Source of the DNA: Crossiella cryophila
GTDB lineage: Bacteria; Actinomycetota; Actinomycetes; Mycobacteriales; Pseudonocardiaceae
Direction: 5' to 3'
Length of the DNA: 64,000 nucleotides
NCBI RefSeq assembly: GCF_014204915.1
Contig: NZ_JACHMH010000001.1
Span: forward strand, 4,489,501 to 4,553,500
A program made the translations under genes and the position numbers. Every line of letters begins with the position of its first letter. Position 1 is the first letter of the stretch. Below the pieces are notes generated by a model, which ran no database searches, had not been told where the DNA came from, and worked only from the letters and a program-made list of their open reading frames with translations. Shown here piece after piece: positions 34,741-43,656 of the stretch.

Positions 34741-35628
34741 CTAACGCAGCAGCCCGGCCCGGAAGGTCGAGGGGGACTGGCCGGTCTCGCGCTGGAAGAA
34801 CTTGCCGAAGTTGGTCGGCTCGCTGAACCCGAGCCTGCGGCTGATGTTGGCCACCGGCAGGTTGGTGTAGGCGAGCAGACGTTTGGCCTCCAGGGCCACC
34901 CTGGCGTCGATCAGCTGTTTGGCGGCCTGGCCGGTGGCCGAGCGGCAGGCCCTGGTGAGGGTCTTGCTGGAGCAGCCGAGCCGGTCCGCGTAGTCCTCGA
35001 CCTGCCTGGTCTGGGCGAAGAAGCGTTCGAGTTCGCGCTGGAACTGGGCGAAGGTGGGATTGTTCCCGTTCCGCTCGGTCTCACTCGGCCGGGGCAGCTG
35101 GGCGATCCGCAGCAGCAGGGTGGCCAGCAGGTGCCGGAGCAGTTCGGTCCACGCGGTGTAGTCGCCGGTGTCGGTGCGCTGGTAGTCCGCGGCCAGCAGT
35201 TCCAGGTTCGCGGTGATCGCGGCCAGCTCGGCCCCGCGCAGCTGCCAGCGCACCGGGCCGCCGCGCCGGGTCAGCAGGTAGTCCGCGGCGCGCAGCCGGG
35301 GCGGGAAGGCCGGGGCGAAGAACACCAGCGCGGCCTGCAGCCCGGTGTCCGCGGTGAACTGCTGCACCTGGCCCGGCCGCACCCACAGCAGCGTGCCGGG
35401 GCGGCACTCGTGCGGCACGAAGTCCACCGTGTGCGTGCCGGAACCCGCGGTGACCAGGGCGATCAGGTGGAAGTCGATCCGCTGCGGGGCGTGCAGCGCG
35501 GCCTCGCCGTCGGCGCCGGCGCGCAGTTCGGCGAGGGTGCCGCTGGCCATGCCGAGTCCGGGGAGCTGCGGGTTCTCCGCCGCGCTGGCTCCCCGTCCTG
35601 GCCGGTGCTGTCCGAAAACAACCCCCAT
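34741..35628 (-). CDS. AraC family transcriptional regulator
   Basis: A 295-residue regulator with an N-terminal cupin-like sensing domain (IDFHLIALVTAGSGTHTVDFVPHECRPGTLLWVRPGQVQQF) and a C-terminal double helix-turn-helix at about 215-295 (QVEDYADRLGCSSKTLTRACRSATGQAAKQLIDARVALEAKRLLAYTNLPVANISRRLGFSEPTNFGKFFQRETGQSPSTFRAG). It sits between the two arms of the ESX-like island. A dyad at 35640-35655 lies just before its start. Confidence 0.93.
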   Translation of the reverse strand: MGVVFGQHRPGRGASAAENPQLPGLGMASGTLAELRAGADGEAALHAPQRIDFHLIALVTAGSGTHTVDFVPHECRPGTLLWVRPGQVQQFTADTGLQAALVFFAPAFPPRLRAADYLLTRRGGPVRWQLRGAELAAITANLELLAADYQRTDTGDYTAWTELLRHLLATLLLRIAQLPRPSETERNGNNPTFAQFQRELERFFAQTRQVEDYADRLGCSSKTLTRACRSATGQAAKQLIDARVALEAKRLLAYTNLPVANISRRLGFSEPTNFGKFFQRETGQSPSTFRAGLLR

Positions 35629-35639
35629 ACCCAGCTAGA

Positions 35640-35655
35640 TTACCTTCCCCGGTAA
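35640..35655. promoter_or_regulatory. TTACC-N6-GGTAA dyad before the AraC gene
   Basis: A 5-bp inverted repeat 12-27 bases upstream of the AraC gene start and in the divergent promoter region shared with the DUF1015 gene. Possible operator; short enough to be chance. Confidence 0.3.
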
Positions 35656-35727
35656 CGACTGTGACAGTTGCGACACCGCTACCTGGGTCTGATTGACCAT
35701 TTTTTCACCGGGTGGGACGGTGGCGGG

Positions 35728-36903
35728 ATGCTGCGAGCACTGGAAACGGCGTGGGTGGTGCGGGAGGCCGTGCCGGGACCCGACGTGGACGAGTTCACCG
35801 ATCCGCGCCAGGTCAGGGCCGCGCTGTCGGCCCAGTCCGCCGGCCGGGTGACCCTGCTCGCCGTGCAGCATCCGCACCGCACCCCGGACTCCCTCGCGCA
35901 CCGCCGCGGCCTGAGCCAGTTGCTCCCGGACGCCCGGGACCGCCTGCGCCGCCTGCAACGCGAGTCCTACCGCCGGGTCGCCGACGTGGTCGCGCCCTAC
36001 CAGGTGGACGGTCCCGACGGCAGCACCCTCGGCCTGCTCTGCCTGGCCGACCCGGCCGCGGTGGACCCGGCACACGGCCGCTCGGTCCGGCGCACCGAGG
36101 AGGTCTACCCGGACATCGTGGCCGAACGCGCCGCGGTGCTGGCCGAACTCGGCTGCCTCACCAGCTCCGCGCTGCTCGTCCCGGTCTCCGGCGGCGCGGA
36201 ACTCACCACCTCGCTGCGCGCCACCGTCGCCGGGCTCGGCGCACCCGCGGTGTCCATTGTGGACGTACTCGGCAACCGGCATCGCCTGTGGCTGATGGGC
36301 CCCGGCCCCCAGCGCGACGAGCTACTCGCCCTGGCCGGGCGGCATCCGCTGCTGGTGGCCGACGGCAACCACCGGGTCGCCGCCGCCGAGACCGCCGGGC
36401 TGGGTGGCCTGCTCGCCCTGATCACCGCCGGACCACTGCTGCGGGTCGGCCCGATCCACCGCGTCCTCGCCGGTACTGGGCTCACCCTCGCCCAGGTCGC
36501 CGACGCCTGGCGGGCGTACGGACTCACCGTGCACGAGGCCGAGCCGGGCGACGAACCCCGTCAGGGCAGTGTGCTGGCCCGCGCCGAGGGTTGCGCGGTG
36601 CGGGTCGAGCTGCCGCCGCCCGCGGCCGGGGAACCGTTGCCGCGCATCGATCACAGCGCGGTGGAGGAGACCCTGATCGCCGCCGCGCTCGGCCTGGACC
36701 CGGCCGGGCCGAGGGTGCTGGCCGTGCCCGGCGGCCGCCGTCCCGCGCCGCGCGAGGCAGGCGATATCGAGCTGCTGATCGCGCCGGTGCCCCTCGACGA
36801 TGTCCTCGCCGTGCACGCGGACGGCCGCCGGATGCCGCGCAAGAGCACCTACTTCACCCCCAAACCACGCAGCGGCCTGCTGCTGGCGGAGCTGAACGGC
36901 TGA
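35728..36903 (+). CDS. DUF1015 family protein
   Basis: A 391-residue protein with the DUF1015 layout: VTLLAVQHPHRTP, RDRLRRLQRESYRRVADVVAPYQVDG, the family hallmark LLVADGNHRVAAAE (DGxHR), and a C-terminal DHSAVEETLIAAALGLD. Biochemical role unknown; the DGxHR motif suggests a nucleotide- or phosphate-handling active site. The ATG at 35728 is chosen over a frame start at 35668 because of the GGTGG element before it. Lies between the AraC gene and the right arm of the ESX-like island, 54 bases upstream of it. Confidence 0.88.
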   Translation: MLRALETAWVVREAVPGPDVDEFTDPRQVRAALSAQSAGRVTLLAVQHPHRTPDSLAHRRGLSQLLPDARDRLRRLQRESYRRVADVVAPYQVDGPDGSTLGLLCLADPAAVDPAHGRSVRRTEEVYPDIVAERAAVLAELGCLTSSALLVPVSGGAELTTSLRATVAGLGAPAVSIVDVLGNRHRLWLMGPGPQRDELLALAGRHPLLVADGNHRVAAAETAGLGGLLALITAGPLLRVGPIHRVLAGTGLTLAQVADAWRAYGLTVHEAEPGDEPRQGSVLARAEGCAVRVELPPPAAGEPLPRIDHSAVEETLIAAALGLDPAGPRVLAVPGGRRPAPREAGDIELLIAPVPLDDVLAVHADGRRMPRKSTYFTPKPRSGLLLAELNG

Positions 36904-36957
36904 CCGCTTCCTGTCACCCCGCCCCGCACCAGGACGGGGAGTTCCACGCTGGTCGCC

Positions 36958-37227
36958 ATGACCACCACCGAGTCGCCGGACGGCCTGGTCGAAGTCACCG
37001 TCGGTCCGTGCGGCGATCTGCACGAGCTGTGGCTGGACCCACGCCACCAGCGCACCAAGGACGCCGCCGCGCTGGCCGCCACCATCCTGGCCACCGCGCG
37101 CGCCGCGACCGCCGCGGCCCGCCGGGCGGCCACCGGACCGGTGCCCCCGGACGCCGATCCGGCGCTGGCGGACCCGCTGTTCGGACCGGTGCTGCGCGAA
37201 CTCGACCGCCGACTGGGCGCGGGGTGA
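36958..37227 (+). CDS. YbaB/EbfC-like protein (right ESX-type arm, first copy)
   Basis: An 89-residue protein: SPDGLVEVTVGPCGDLHELWLDPRHQRTKDAAALAATILATARAATAAARRAA is the short beta-hairpin plus long helix of the YbaB-like proteins that accompany WXG100 genes. Start ATG 36958; 4 bases before the next gene. Confidence 0.75.
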   Translation: MTTTESPDGLVEVTVGPCGDLHELWLDPRHQRTKDAAALAATILATARAATAAARRAATGPVPPDADPALADPLFGPVLRELDRRLGAG

Positions 37228-37231
37228 GGAC

Positions 37232-37537
37232 GTGGCCCACCCCTTCCCGGTCATCGGCGCCGGCCCGGACCTTCGCGAGTGGCGGCGGATGCTGCTCGCC
37301 CTGCGCGAGCTGAGCGACACCGTCACAGCAGCGGCCGACTCCGCCGACGGCCTGATCACCGCCACCGTCAGCGCCCGCGGTGAACTCCTGGACCTGTGGC
37401 TGGACCAGCGGATCTACCGGCGCTCCGACTCCGCCCGGCTGGCCGCGGACATCACCGGCACGGTCCGGGAGGCCGCCTGCCAGGCGCGCGCCAGGGTCGC
37501 CGCCGAACTCGACGAGATGCTCAGGAGGACGTGGTGA
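37232..37537 (+). CDS. YbaB/EbfC-like protein (right ESX-type arm, second copy)
   Basis: A 101-residue protein with the same plan as its upstream neighbour (SADGLITATVSARGELLDLWLDQRIYRRSDSARLAADITGTVREAACQARARVAAEL), so an apparent tandem duplication that has diverged. GTG start; its 3' end overlaps the next gene by 4 bases and carries that gene's AGGAGG site. Confidence 0.75.
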   Translation: MAHPFPVIGAGPDLREWRRMLLALRELSDTVTAAADSADGLITATVSARGELLDLWLDQRIYRRSDSARLAADITGTVREAACQARARVAAELDEMLRRTW

Positions 37538-37863
37538 GCGAAGCGCACCTGAACATGCTGCTGACCGACGTGATGACCCGGCTCACCGAGGTGGGCCGGG
37601 AATTCGCCGACGGGTGGGGAAAACAGCAGGGGAACATCGACTCGCACGAATCGGGGATCGGCGGTGACCGGCTCGCGGCCGCGTTCCTGCCGAACTACCG
37701 GGAGGCCGGGGAACCACTGCGGCAGTCGGCTGCGGTGATGTCGTCGATCTGCGCCGCGTGCGCCGGCACCGGAACGCGGTCGGCGCAGGACTACGCGGGA
37801 GCGGACCAGGACGCCGCCCGCCGGTTCGCCCAGGCTGGGGGAGGCCGGGATGGCGATCGCTGA
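37534..37863 (+). CDS. EspC/WXG100-like ESX protein
   Basis: A 109-residue protein (LTDVMTRLTEVGREFADGWGKQQGNIDSHESGIGGDRLAAAFLPNYREAGEPLRQSAAVMSSICAAC...SAQDYAGADQDAARRF) with two helices and a WGK turn, as in EspC-like type VII substrates. The YAGAD near the C-terminus fits a YxxxD secretion signal. GTG 37534 is set by an AGGAGG site 5 bases upstream. It overlaps the toxin-like gene by 14 bases, suggesting it is the secretion partner of that protein. Confidence 0.82.
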   Translation: MSEAHLNMLLTDVMTRLTEVGREFADGWGKQQGNIDSHESGIGGDRLAAAFLPNYREAGEPLRQSAAVMSSICAACAGTGTRSAQDYAGADQDAARRFAQAGGGRDGDR

Positions 37864-38998
37864 ACCGGCCGACACCCACGGACTGTGGTCGCGGGTCAAG
37901 GCGCACACCGGATGGCCGGACACCGACGAGGTCGCGATGGGCAGGCTCGCGCAGGAGTGGGCGGGCGCGGGCACCGGCATGGACAAGACCGTCACCGGGT
38001 TCCGGACCACGGGAGCGGACGTGCACTCGGTCTGGCCGGACCAGGCGGGTCAGCAGTTCGGCACCAAGCTGGGACAGACGCGGCGACTCGAGGAGGTCAG
38101 CGCCGGGATGGGTGAGCTGTCCGGCAAGACCGCGCACTTCGCCGAGGCCGTCGGCCGGACCAAGACCGACATCGCCGCGACGATCGAGGCGAACATCCCG
38201 CTCTACGGCAGTCTCGCGCAGCTGCCCGGCTGGCTCGGCGTGCCGTTGCGGCAGTTCTTCGTCAGCACCCTGGCCACCACGATCAACAGCCACCAGGACG
38301 CGATGGCGAGCACCATCGCGTCGAACGCGCTCACCCCCATCCAGCCGCTGGACGAGCGCAGGCCGCTGGATGAGGTTCTCCGCGACTACCAGGTCCTCGA
38401 CGATCCGAACCCCAAGGTGAAGTGGCCGGGCTTCCCGCTGAGCCTGCACGTCGAGCCGCGGGACCTGCTGCCCAGCGAGGTGGCGGTGCTCGAACGGCTC
38501 ACCCTCGCCGACCAGATCCGCGCGGGCGCGATCACCCTGGAGGTGGAGAAGCGATCGGAGAAGGAGTTCACCGATCCGACCGGCCTGGGCGACGGGCACC
38601 GGGACGCGTTCCGGCACGTCTACCTCAACGCCAGGCTGGCCAGGGAGATCGGCGACGAGTGGACCAGGGACCTCGGCATCGCGCACGAACGCGGACCCGG
38701 CACCCCGGCCACCCGGGAGGCGATGGACCTGCACAACAACGATGTCGGCCGGACCATCGGGCTCCGGCACCCGGACGCCCCGGTCGACCAGCTCGCCGGG
38801 TACGTGCGCGAGGCGGTGCGGACCGGCTCCTACACCGACGCGGCCGGGGTCACCCACGCCGCGCCGATCGTGGTGCACGACGGGGCAGGGAATCTGGCCT
38901 ACAGCGACACCGTCCGCGACGGAGAGCACCGCCTGGCCGACCCGAACCGGGTGCTGCCAGGCCGAGAACCAGGTCAGGTGGGGCGGCCAGGCGGCTGA
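37850..38998 (+). CDS. Putative type VII-secreted effector: WXG-like N-terminus and DUF6973-type C-terminal domain
   Basis: A 382-residue protein. Residues 1-150 are helical and WXG-like (LAQEWAGAGTGMDKTVTGFRTTGADVHSVWPDQAGQQFGTKLGQ), the usual delivery module. After a linker (165-235) comes a compact domain with GLGDGHRDAFRHVYLNARLAREIGDEW at about 245-270 and EAMDLHNNDVGRTIG at about 288-302, matching the DUF6973 family, where the paired DAFRH and DLHNN motifs are conserved and look catalytic or metal-binding. DUF6973 occurs at the end of polymorphic-toxin-type proteins; activity not established. No obvious immunity gene follows: the next gene is a GGDEF/EAL protein. Confidence 0.8.
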   Translation: MAIAEPADTHGLWSRVKAHTGWPDTDEVAMGRLAQEWAGAGTGMDKTVTGFRTTGADVHSVWPDQAGQQFGTKLGQTRRLEEVSAGMGELSGKTAHFAEAVGRTKTDIAATIEANIPLYGSLAQLPGWLGVPLRQFFVSTLATTINSHQDAMASTIASNALTPIQPLDERRPLDEVLRDYQVLDDPNPKVKWPGFPLSLHVEPRDLLPSEVAVLERLTLADQIRAGAITLEVEKRSEKEFTDPTGLGDGHRDAFRHVYLNARLAREIGDEWTRDLGIAHERGPGTPATREAMDLHNNDVGRTIGLRHPDAPVDQLAGYVREAVRTGSYTDAAGVTHAAPIVVHDGAGNLAYSDTVRDGEHRLADPNRVLPGREPGQVGRPGG

Positions 38999-39151
38999 AC
39001 CGGCCAGACTCGATGGAGGGACGGCGGGTGCTGGCGTGTCGTGATCGTGCGCGAACGCGATATGCTACGGGCGGTAATTGCCTGGCTCTGGTGAGTATTG
39101 CCATTGTCGACACAGCCGGGCCTCTGGTGCACGCTGCCAGGAGAGGTGGGA

Positions 39152-41263
39152 TTGAGCGCCACGGGTCGCACCGAGCTGGCCCGGCAGTGGGCTGCGGCGG
39201 TCGGCACGGCCGCCTATGTCCCGCTGTCAAGGGAACAACTCGAGCTGCAGCTGCTCGACCTGGTCGACGAACTGCTCGACCTGGTCCTCGCCGACCCGTT
39301 CGACGCCCGTCCGGCCGGCCGCGCGGGCGCCCAGCTCGTCGTTGGCAACATCACCAGCAGGCTGGCCTTACGCCGCAGCATCGAGATCCTCGGCGCGGGG
39401 TGCCGCCGCGAGCTGAGCGAGCACCGGGACGCGCCGGATGAGGAGCGGGTCACCGCGTTGCTCGCCGAGTTCGCCGCCGGGTACACCGAAGGGGTCCGGC
39501 AGTTGACCTTCAACCAGCAGGAGGAGCTGAAAAAGGCCCTGCTGCACGCCAAACGCGACGCCGAACGGGAGCTGCGGGTCAGCGAGAGCCGGTTCCGCGA
39601 GCTGTTCACCGCCTCCGCGATGGGCATCGCGATCAGCGATCTGGACGGCAACTTCATCGAGGTCAACCAGGCCTTCACCGAGATCCTCGGCTACACCGGC
39701 GGCGAACTGGGCTTCCTGACCGTGCCCGACCTGTTCGCGCCGGAGGAGACCGCCGATCTCGCGGTGCTCTACCGGCACCTGGTGGACGAGCCGGTGGACC
39801 GGTTCCGCTGCCGCACCCGGCTGGTCAGCAAGGAGGCGGACAGCGTGTTCGCCTACCTGGCCGTCTCCCTGCTGCACGACGCCGACGGCAGGCCCAACGG
39901 GCACGTCACCATGGTCGAGGACCTGACCAACCTGCACCTGCTGCAGGGCCGGTTCAGCCACCAGACCCTGCACGACCAGCTCACCGGCCTGCCCAACCGG
40001 CAGTACCTGCACTCGCGGCTGCAGAGCGTGCTCGGCCGGGTCGAGGAGGGGCAGATCATCACCCTCTGCCACCTGGACCTGGACAGCTTCACCGTGATCA
40101 ACGACGGGCTGGGCCACCACATCGGCGACGAGCTGCTCAAGACCACCGCGCAGCGGCTGCGGGCCGCGGTGACCGGGTACAACGCCATGGTCGCCCGGTT
40201 CGGCAGCGACGAGTTCGCCATCCTGATCGAGGATTCGCCGACCCCGCCGGACGTGGCCGCGCTGGCCGCCCGGATCAACGAGGAACTGGCCGAACCCACC
40301 TACCTGGACGGTTACGGGGTGGCGGTCTCGGCCAGCATCGGCATCGTGCAGCGCCCGGCCAAGGGCATGGTGGCCGCCGAGCTGCTGCGCCAGGCCGACC
40401 TGACGTTGCACCGGGTCAAGGCCAGCGGGAAGGCGCAGTGGGGCCTGTTCGACCCGGCGCGGGAGGCCCGCGACCGGGCCCGGTTCAAGCTGGCCGCGTC
40501 CATGCCGGGCGCGGTGGAGAACGGCGAGTTCAGCCTGCGCTACGAGCCGATCCGCTGGCTCGGCGGCGGGGAGCTGATCGCCACCGAGGTGCTGGTGGAG
40601 TGGGCGCATCCGGAGTTGGGACCGCTGCCGCACGACCGCTGCGTCGAGCTGGCCGAGAGCACCGGGCTGATCCTGGCGCTGGGCCGCTGGGTGCTCAAGC
40701 GGGCCTGCCGGGACGCCGCGGAATGGCGGCCGAGCGAGGGCGAGCCGCCGATCGTGCTGGCCACCCTGACCCCGTACCAGTCCCAGGACCCGGACCTGGT
40801 GGACACCGTGCGCAAGGCACTGGCCGAGGCCGGACTGCCACCGCAGCGGCTGCGGTTGCGGCTGCCGCTGCGCACGGTGGCCAGGGAGGACAGCGACGCC
40901 GCCGACAACCTGCGGGTGCTCACCGACATGGGCGTGGTGGTCGGGCTGGACGAGTTCGGCCGCGATGTCACCGATTTCGTCCGGCTGCCCGACCTGCCCA
41001 TCTACGCCGCGCGCTTCGACCGGGCGCTGGTGGACCGCCTCGGTGAGGACCCCGATCCGGGTTCGCCGGTGGCCCGCGCGGTGGCCACGCTGACCGAACT
41101 GGCGCACCAGGTCGGGTTCAAGGTGATCGCCTCCGGGGTGGACAGCCGGGCCAAACTGGACTGGCTGACCGCGATCGGGGTGGACGCCGGTCAGGGCAGG
41201 CAACTCGGGCTGCCCCGCCCGGCCGAGGCGTTCAGCGGGGTCAGCGCGGGGGCTGCTCTGTGA
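39152..41263 (+). CDS. PAS-GGDEF-EAL protein with degenerate catalytic motifs
   Basis: A 703-residue signalling protein. The N-terminal 140 residues are helical, then a PAS domain (about 143-260, FRELFTASAMGIAISDLDGNFIEVNQAFTEILGY), a GGDEF domain (about 270-430, HDQLTGLPNRQYL) and an EAL domain (about 445-695). The GGDEF signature reads GSDEF; the EAL position reads EVL (ATEVLVEWAHPELG), and the DDFGTG loop reads DEFGRD, with few of the acidic metal ligands kept. The cyclase may be weak; the phosphodiesterase is probably inactive and may bind c-di-GMP only. TTG 39152 is chosen because AGGAGAGG lies 5 bases upstream. Confidence 0.88.
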   Translation: MSATGRTELARQWAAAVGTAAYVPLSREQLELQLLDLVDELLDLVLADPFDARPAGRAGAQLVVGNITSRLALRRSIEILGAGCRRELSEHRDAPDEERVTALLAEFAAGYTEGVRQLTFNQQEELKKALLHAKRDAERELRVSESRFRELFTASAMGIAISDLDGNFIEVNQAFTEILGYTGGELGFLTVPDLFAPEETADLAVLYRHLVDEPVDRFRCRTRLVSKEADSVFAYLAVSLLHDADGRPNGHVTMVEDLTNLHLLQGRFSHQTLHDQLTGLPNRQYLHSRLQSVLGRVEEGQIITLCHLDLDSFTVINDGLGHHIGDELLKTTAQRLRAAVTGYNAMVARFGSDEFAILIEDSPTPPDVAALAARINEELAEPTYLDGYGVAVSASIGIVQRPAKGMVAAELLRQADLTLHRVKASGKAQWGLFDPAREARDRARFKLAASMPGAVENGEFSLRYEPIRWLGGGELIATEVLVEWAHPELGPLPHDRCVELAESTGLILALGRWVLKRACRDAAEWRPSEGEPPIVLATLTPYQSQDPDLVDTVRKALAEAGLPPQRLRLRLPLRTVAREDSDAADNLRVLTDMGVVVGLDEFGRDVTDFVRLPDLPIYAARFDRALVDRLGEDPDPGSPVARAVATLTELAHQVGFKVIASGVDSRAKLDWLTAIGVDAGQGRQLGLPRPAEAFSGVSAGAAL

Positions 41264-41747
41264 CCTGACGGGCGGTCACCGACCCGTCCGCGGCCCGCTC
41301 ACCGGTCACCGTCACCGAGTCGCCGGGGGCCAGATCGCTGACCTTGCCGGGCTGGGTGAGGTGCACGGTGGTGTCCGTGCCGAGCTTGACCTTGACCTCG
41401 GTTCCGTTGGCGCCCTTGAGGTAGAGCGTGTCGCCCTCGATCCGGTCCACGGTGCCGACCGCGCCACCGCGGGCGCCGCCGGGGCCCTGACCGCCGGGTG
41501 CCTGGGGTGCGCCGCTGGGCCGGACACCGCCCGCACCGCCGCGCTGACCGGGCGCGGCGCTGGCCGAGTCGGAACCGAAGGCGGTGGCGGCCCACAGGCC
41601 ACCGGCGAAGGCGACCGCGGTCAGCGCGGCGGCGGCCAGTCCGATGGTCAGCTTCGACGGGCCCTTGCCCGCCTCGGTGAGCTGCTCGCCGAGATCCTTG
41701 TCGTCCACGGGGGTGGCCAGCACCTGTTCGGGGTCGGGGGTGCTCAT
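41241..41747 (-). CDS. DUF5666-type membrane-anchored protein
   Basis: A 168-residue protein with one N-terminal membrane helix (LTIGLAAAALTAVAFAGGLWAATAF, about 35-60), a Gly/Pro-rich linker and a C-terminal OB-like beta domain (GAVGTVDRIEGDTLYLKGANGTEVKVKLGTDTTVHLTQPGKVSDLAPGDSVTVTGERAADGSVTARQV) of the DUF5666 family. It is the last gene of the MacAB-like export operon and overlaps the 3' end of the convergent GGDEF/EAL gene by 23 bases. The ATG at 41747 has AGGAG upstream. Confidence 0.82.
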   Translation of the reverse strand: MSTPDPEQVLATPVDDKDLGEQLTEAGKGPSKLTIGLAAAALTAVAFAGGLWAATAFGSDSASAAPGQRGGAGGVRPSGAPQAPGGQGPGGARGGAVGTVDRIEGDTLYLKGANGTEVKVKLGTDTTVHLTQPGKVSDLAPGDSVTVTGERAADGSVTARQVTEQPPR

Positions 41748-41767
41748 GGGGAAAATCTCCTTGGGGT

Positions 41768-42951
41768 TCATTCGTGGCGCAGGGCTTCGATGGGGCGCAG
41801 CCGGGCGGCCCTGGCGGCCGGGTAGCTGCCGAAGAACAGTCCGATGAGGACGGACACGCCGAAGGCGAGGGCCACCGCGGAGGGCTGCACCACCGGCTGG
41901 ATCCCGGCGATGGTGAACTGGGCGGCGAGCACGCCGATCAGCGCGCCCAGCCCGCCGCCGACCATGCTCAGCACGGTGGCCTCGATGACGAACTGCCCGG
42001 AGATGGCCAGCCGGGGCGCGCCGATGGCCTTGCGGATGCCGATCTCCCTGATCCGCTCGGTGACCGTGACCAGCATGATGTTGGTGATGCCGATCCCGCC
42101 CACCAGCAACGACAACGCGGCCACCGCGGCCAGCAGCACGGTGAAGGTCTCGGTGGTCTGGGTGCGCGCGGTGAGCAGCTGCTGCTGGTTGGCGATCCGG
42201 AAGTCCGAGACCGCGTCACCGGTGATGCCGTGTCGCTGGTTCAGCACCGCGGTGACCTGCGCCTGCGCCGCGGACAGGGTGTCGGCCGAGGATGCCTGGA
42301 CCACGATCTGGTTGAGCGAGCCGACCCCGGACAGCGCGTACTGGGTGGTGCTCAGCGGCGCGATCACCGTGTCGTCGGCGTTCTGCAACCCGGTGGCGCC
42401 CTTGGGTGCCAGCACGCCGACCACGGTGAAGGGAATGTTGTTCAACTGCAAGGACAAGCCGAGCGGGTCGGTGCCGCCGAAGACCTCCTGGGCCACGGTC
42501 TGGCCGATCACCACCACCTTGCGCGCCTCGGTCACATCGGCCTCGGTGAAGGCCGCGCCGGAGCCGATCGGGGAGTTGGTGATCTCGAAGTAGCCGGGCC
42601 GGGTGCCGATGAGCTGCCCGACCTGCTGGCTCACCCCGCGGTAGGTGGCGGTGGCCTGCGCGGTGACGATCGGTGCCACCGCGCCGACGTCGGGTGCGAT
42701 CAGCTTGTCCGCCAAGGCTTCCGCGTCCAGGGTGGTGAGCGGGCGGGCGGTGCCGCGGGCGGGGGAGACGGTGAGCAGGTTGGTGCCAAGCCCGGCGATG
42801 CTGCGTTCCACCGCGGCCGAGGCCCCGTTGCCCACCGCGGTCAGCAGGATCACCGCGGCCACCCCGATGGTGATGCCCATGGTGGTCAGCACCGAGCGGA
42901 GTTTGTTGGCCAGCAGCCCGCGGACCGCGACCCGCAGGATCTCCCACAGGC

Positions 42952-42955
<4 letters not shown>
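41768..42955 (-). CDS. MacB-like ABC transporter permease
   Basis: A 395-residue permease with the MacB/FtsX plan: TM1 near the N-terminus (LTTMGITIGVAAVILLTAVGNGA), a large extracytoplasmic domain (about 50-265) and three C-terminal helices (FTVLLAAVAALSLLVGGIGITNIMLVTVTERIREIGIRKAIGAP, VLSMVGGGLGALIGVLAA, VALAFGVSVLIGLFFGSYPAARAARLRPIEALRHE). Works by mechanotransmission with the adjacent ATPase and adaptor. Overlaps the ATPase gene by 4 bases. Confidence 0.93.

Positions 42956-43652
<697 letters not shown>

Positions 43653-43656
<4 letters not shown>

Noticed and set aside
36912-36945. Terminator after the DUF1015 gene
   Set aside because: Only a 5-bp CCCCG/CGGGG stem with an 8-base loop; too weak to call, and the next gene follows closely in the same direction.
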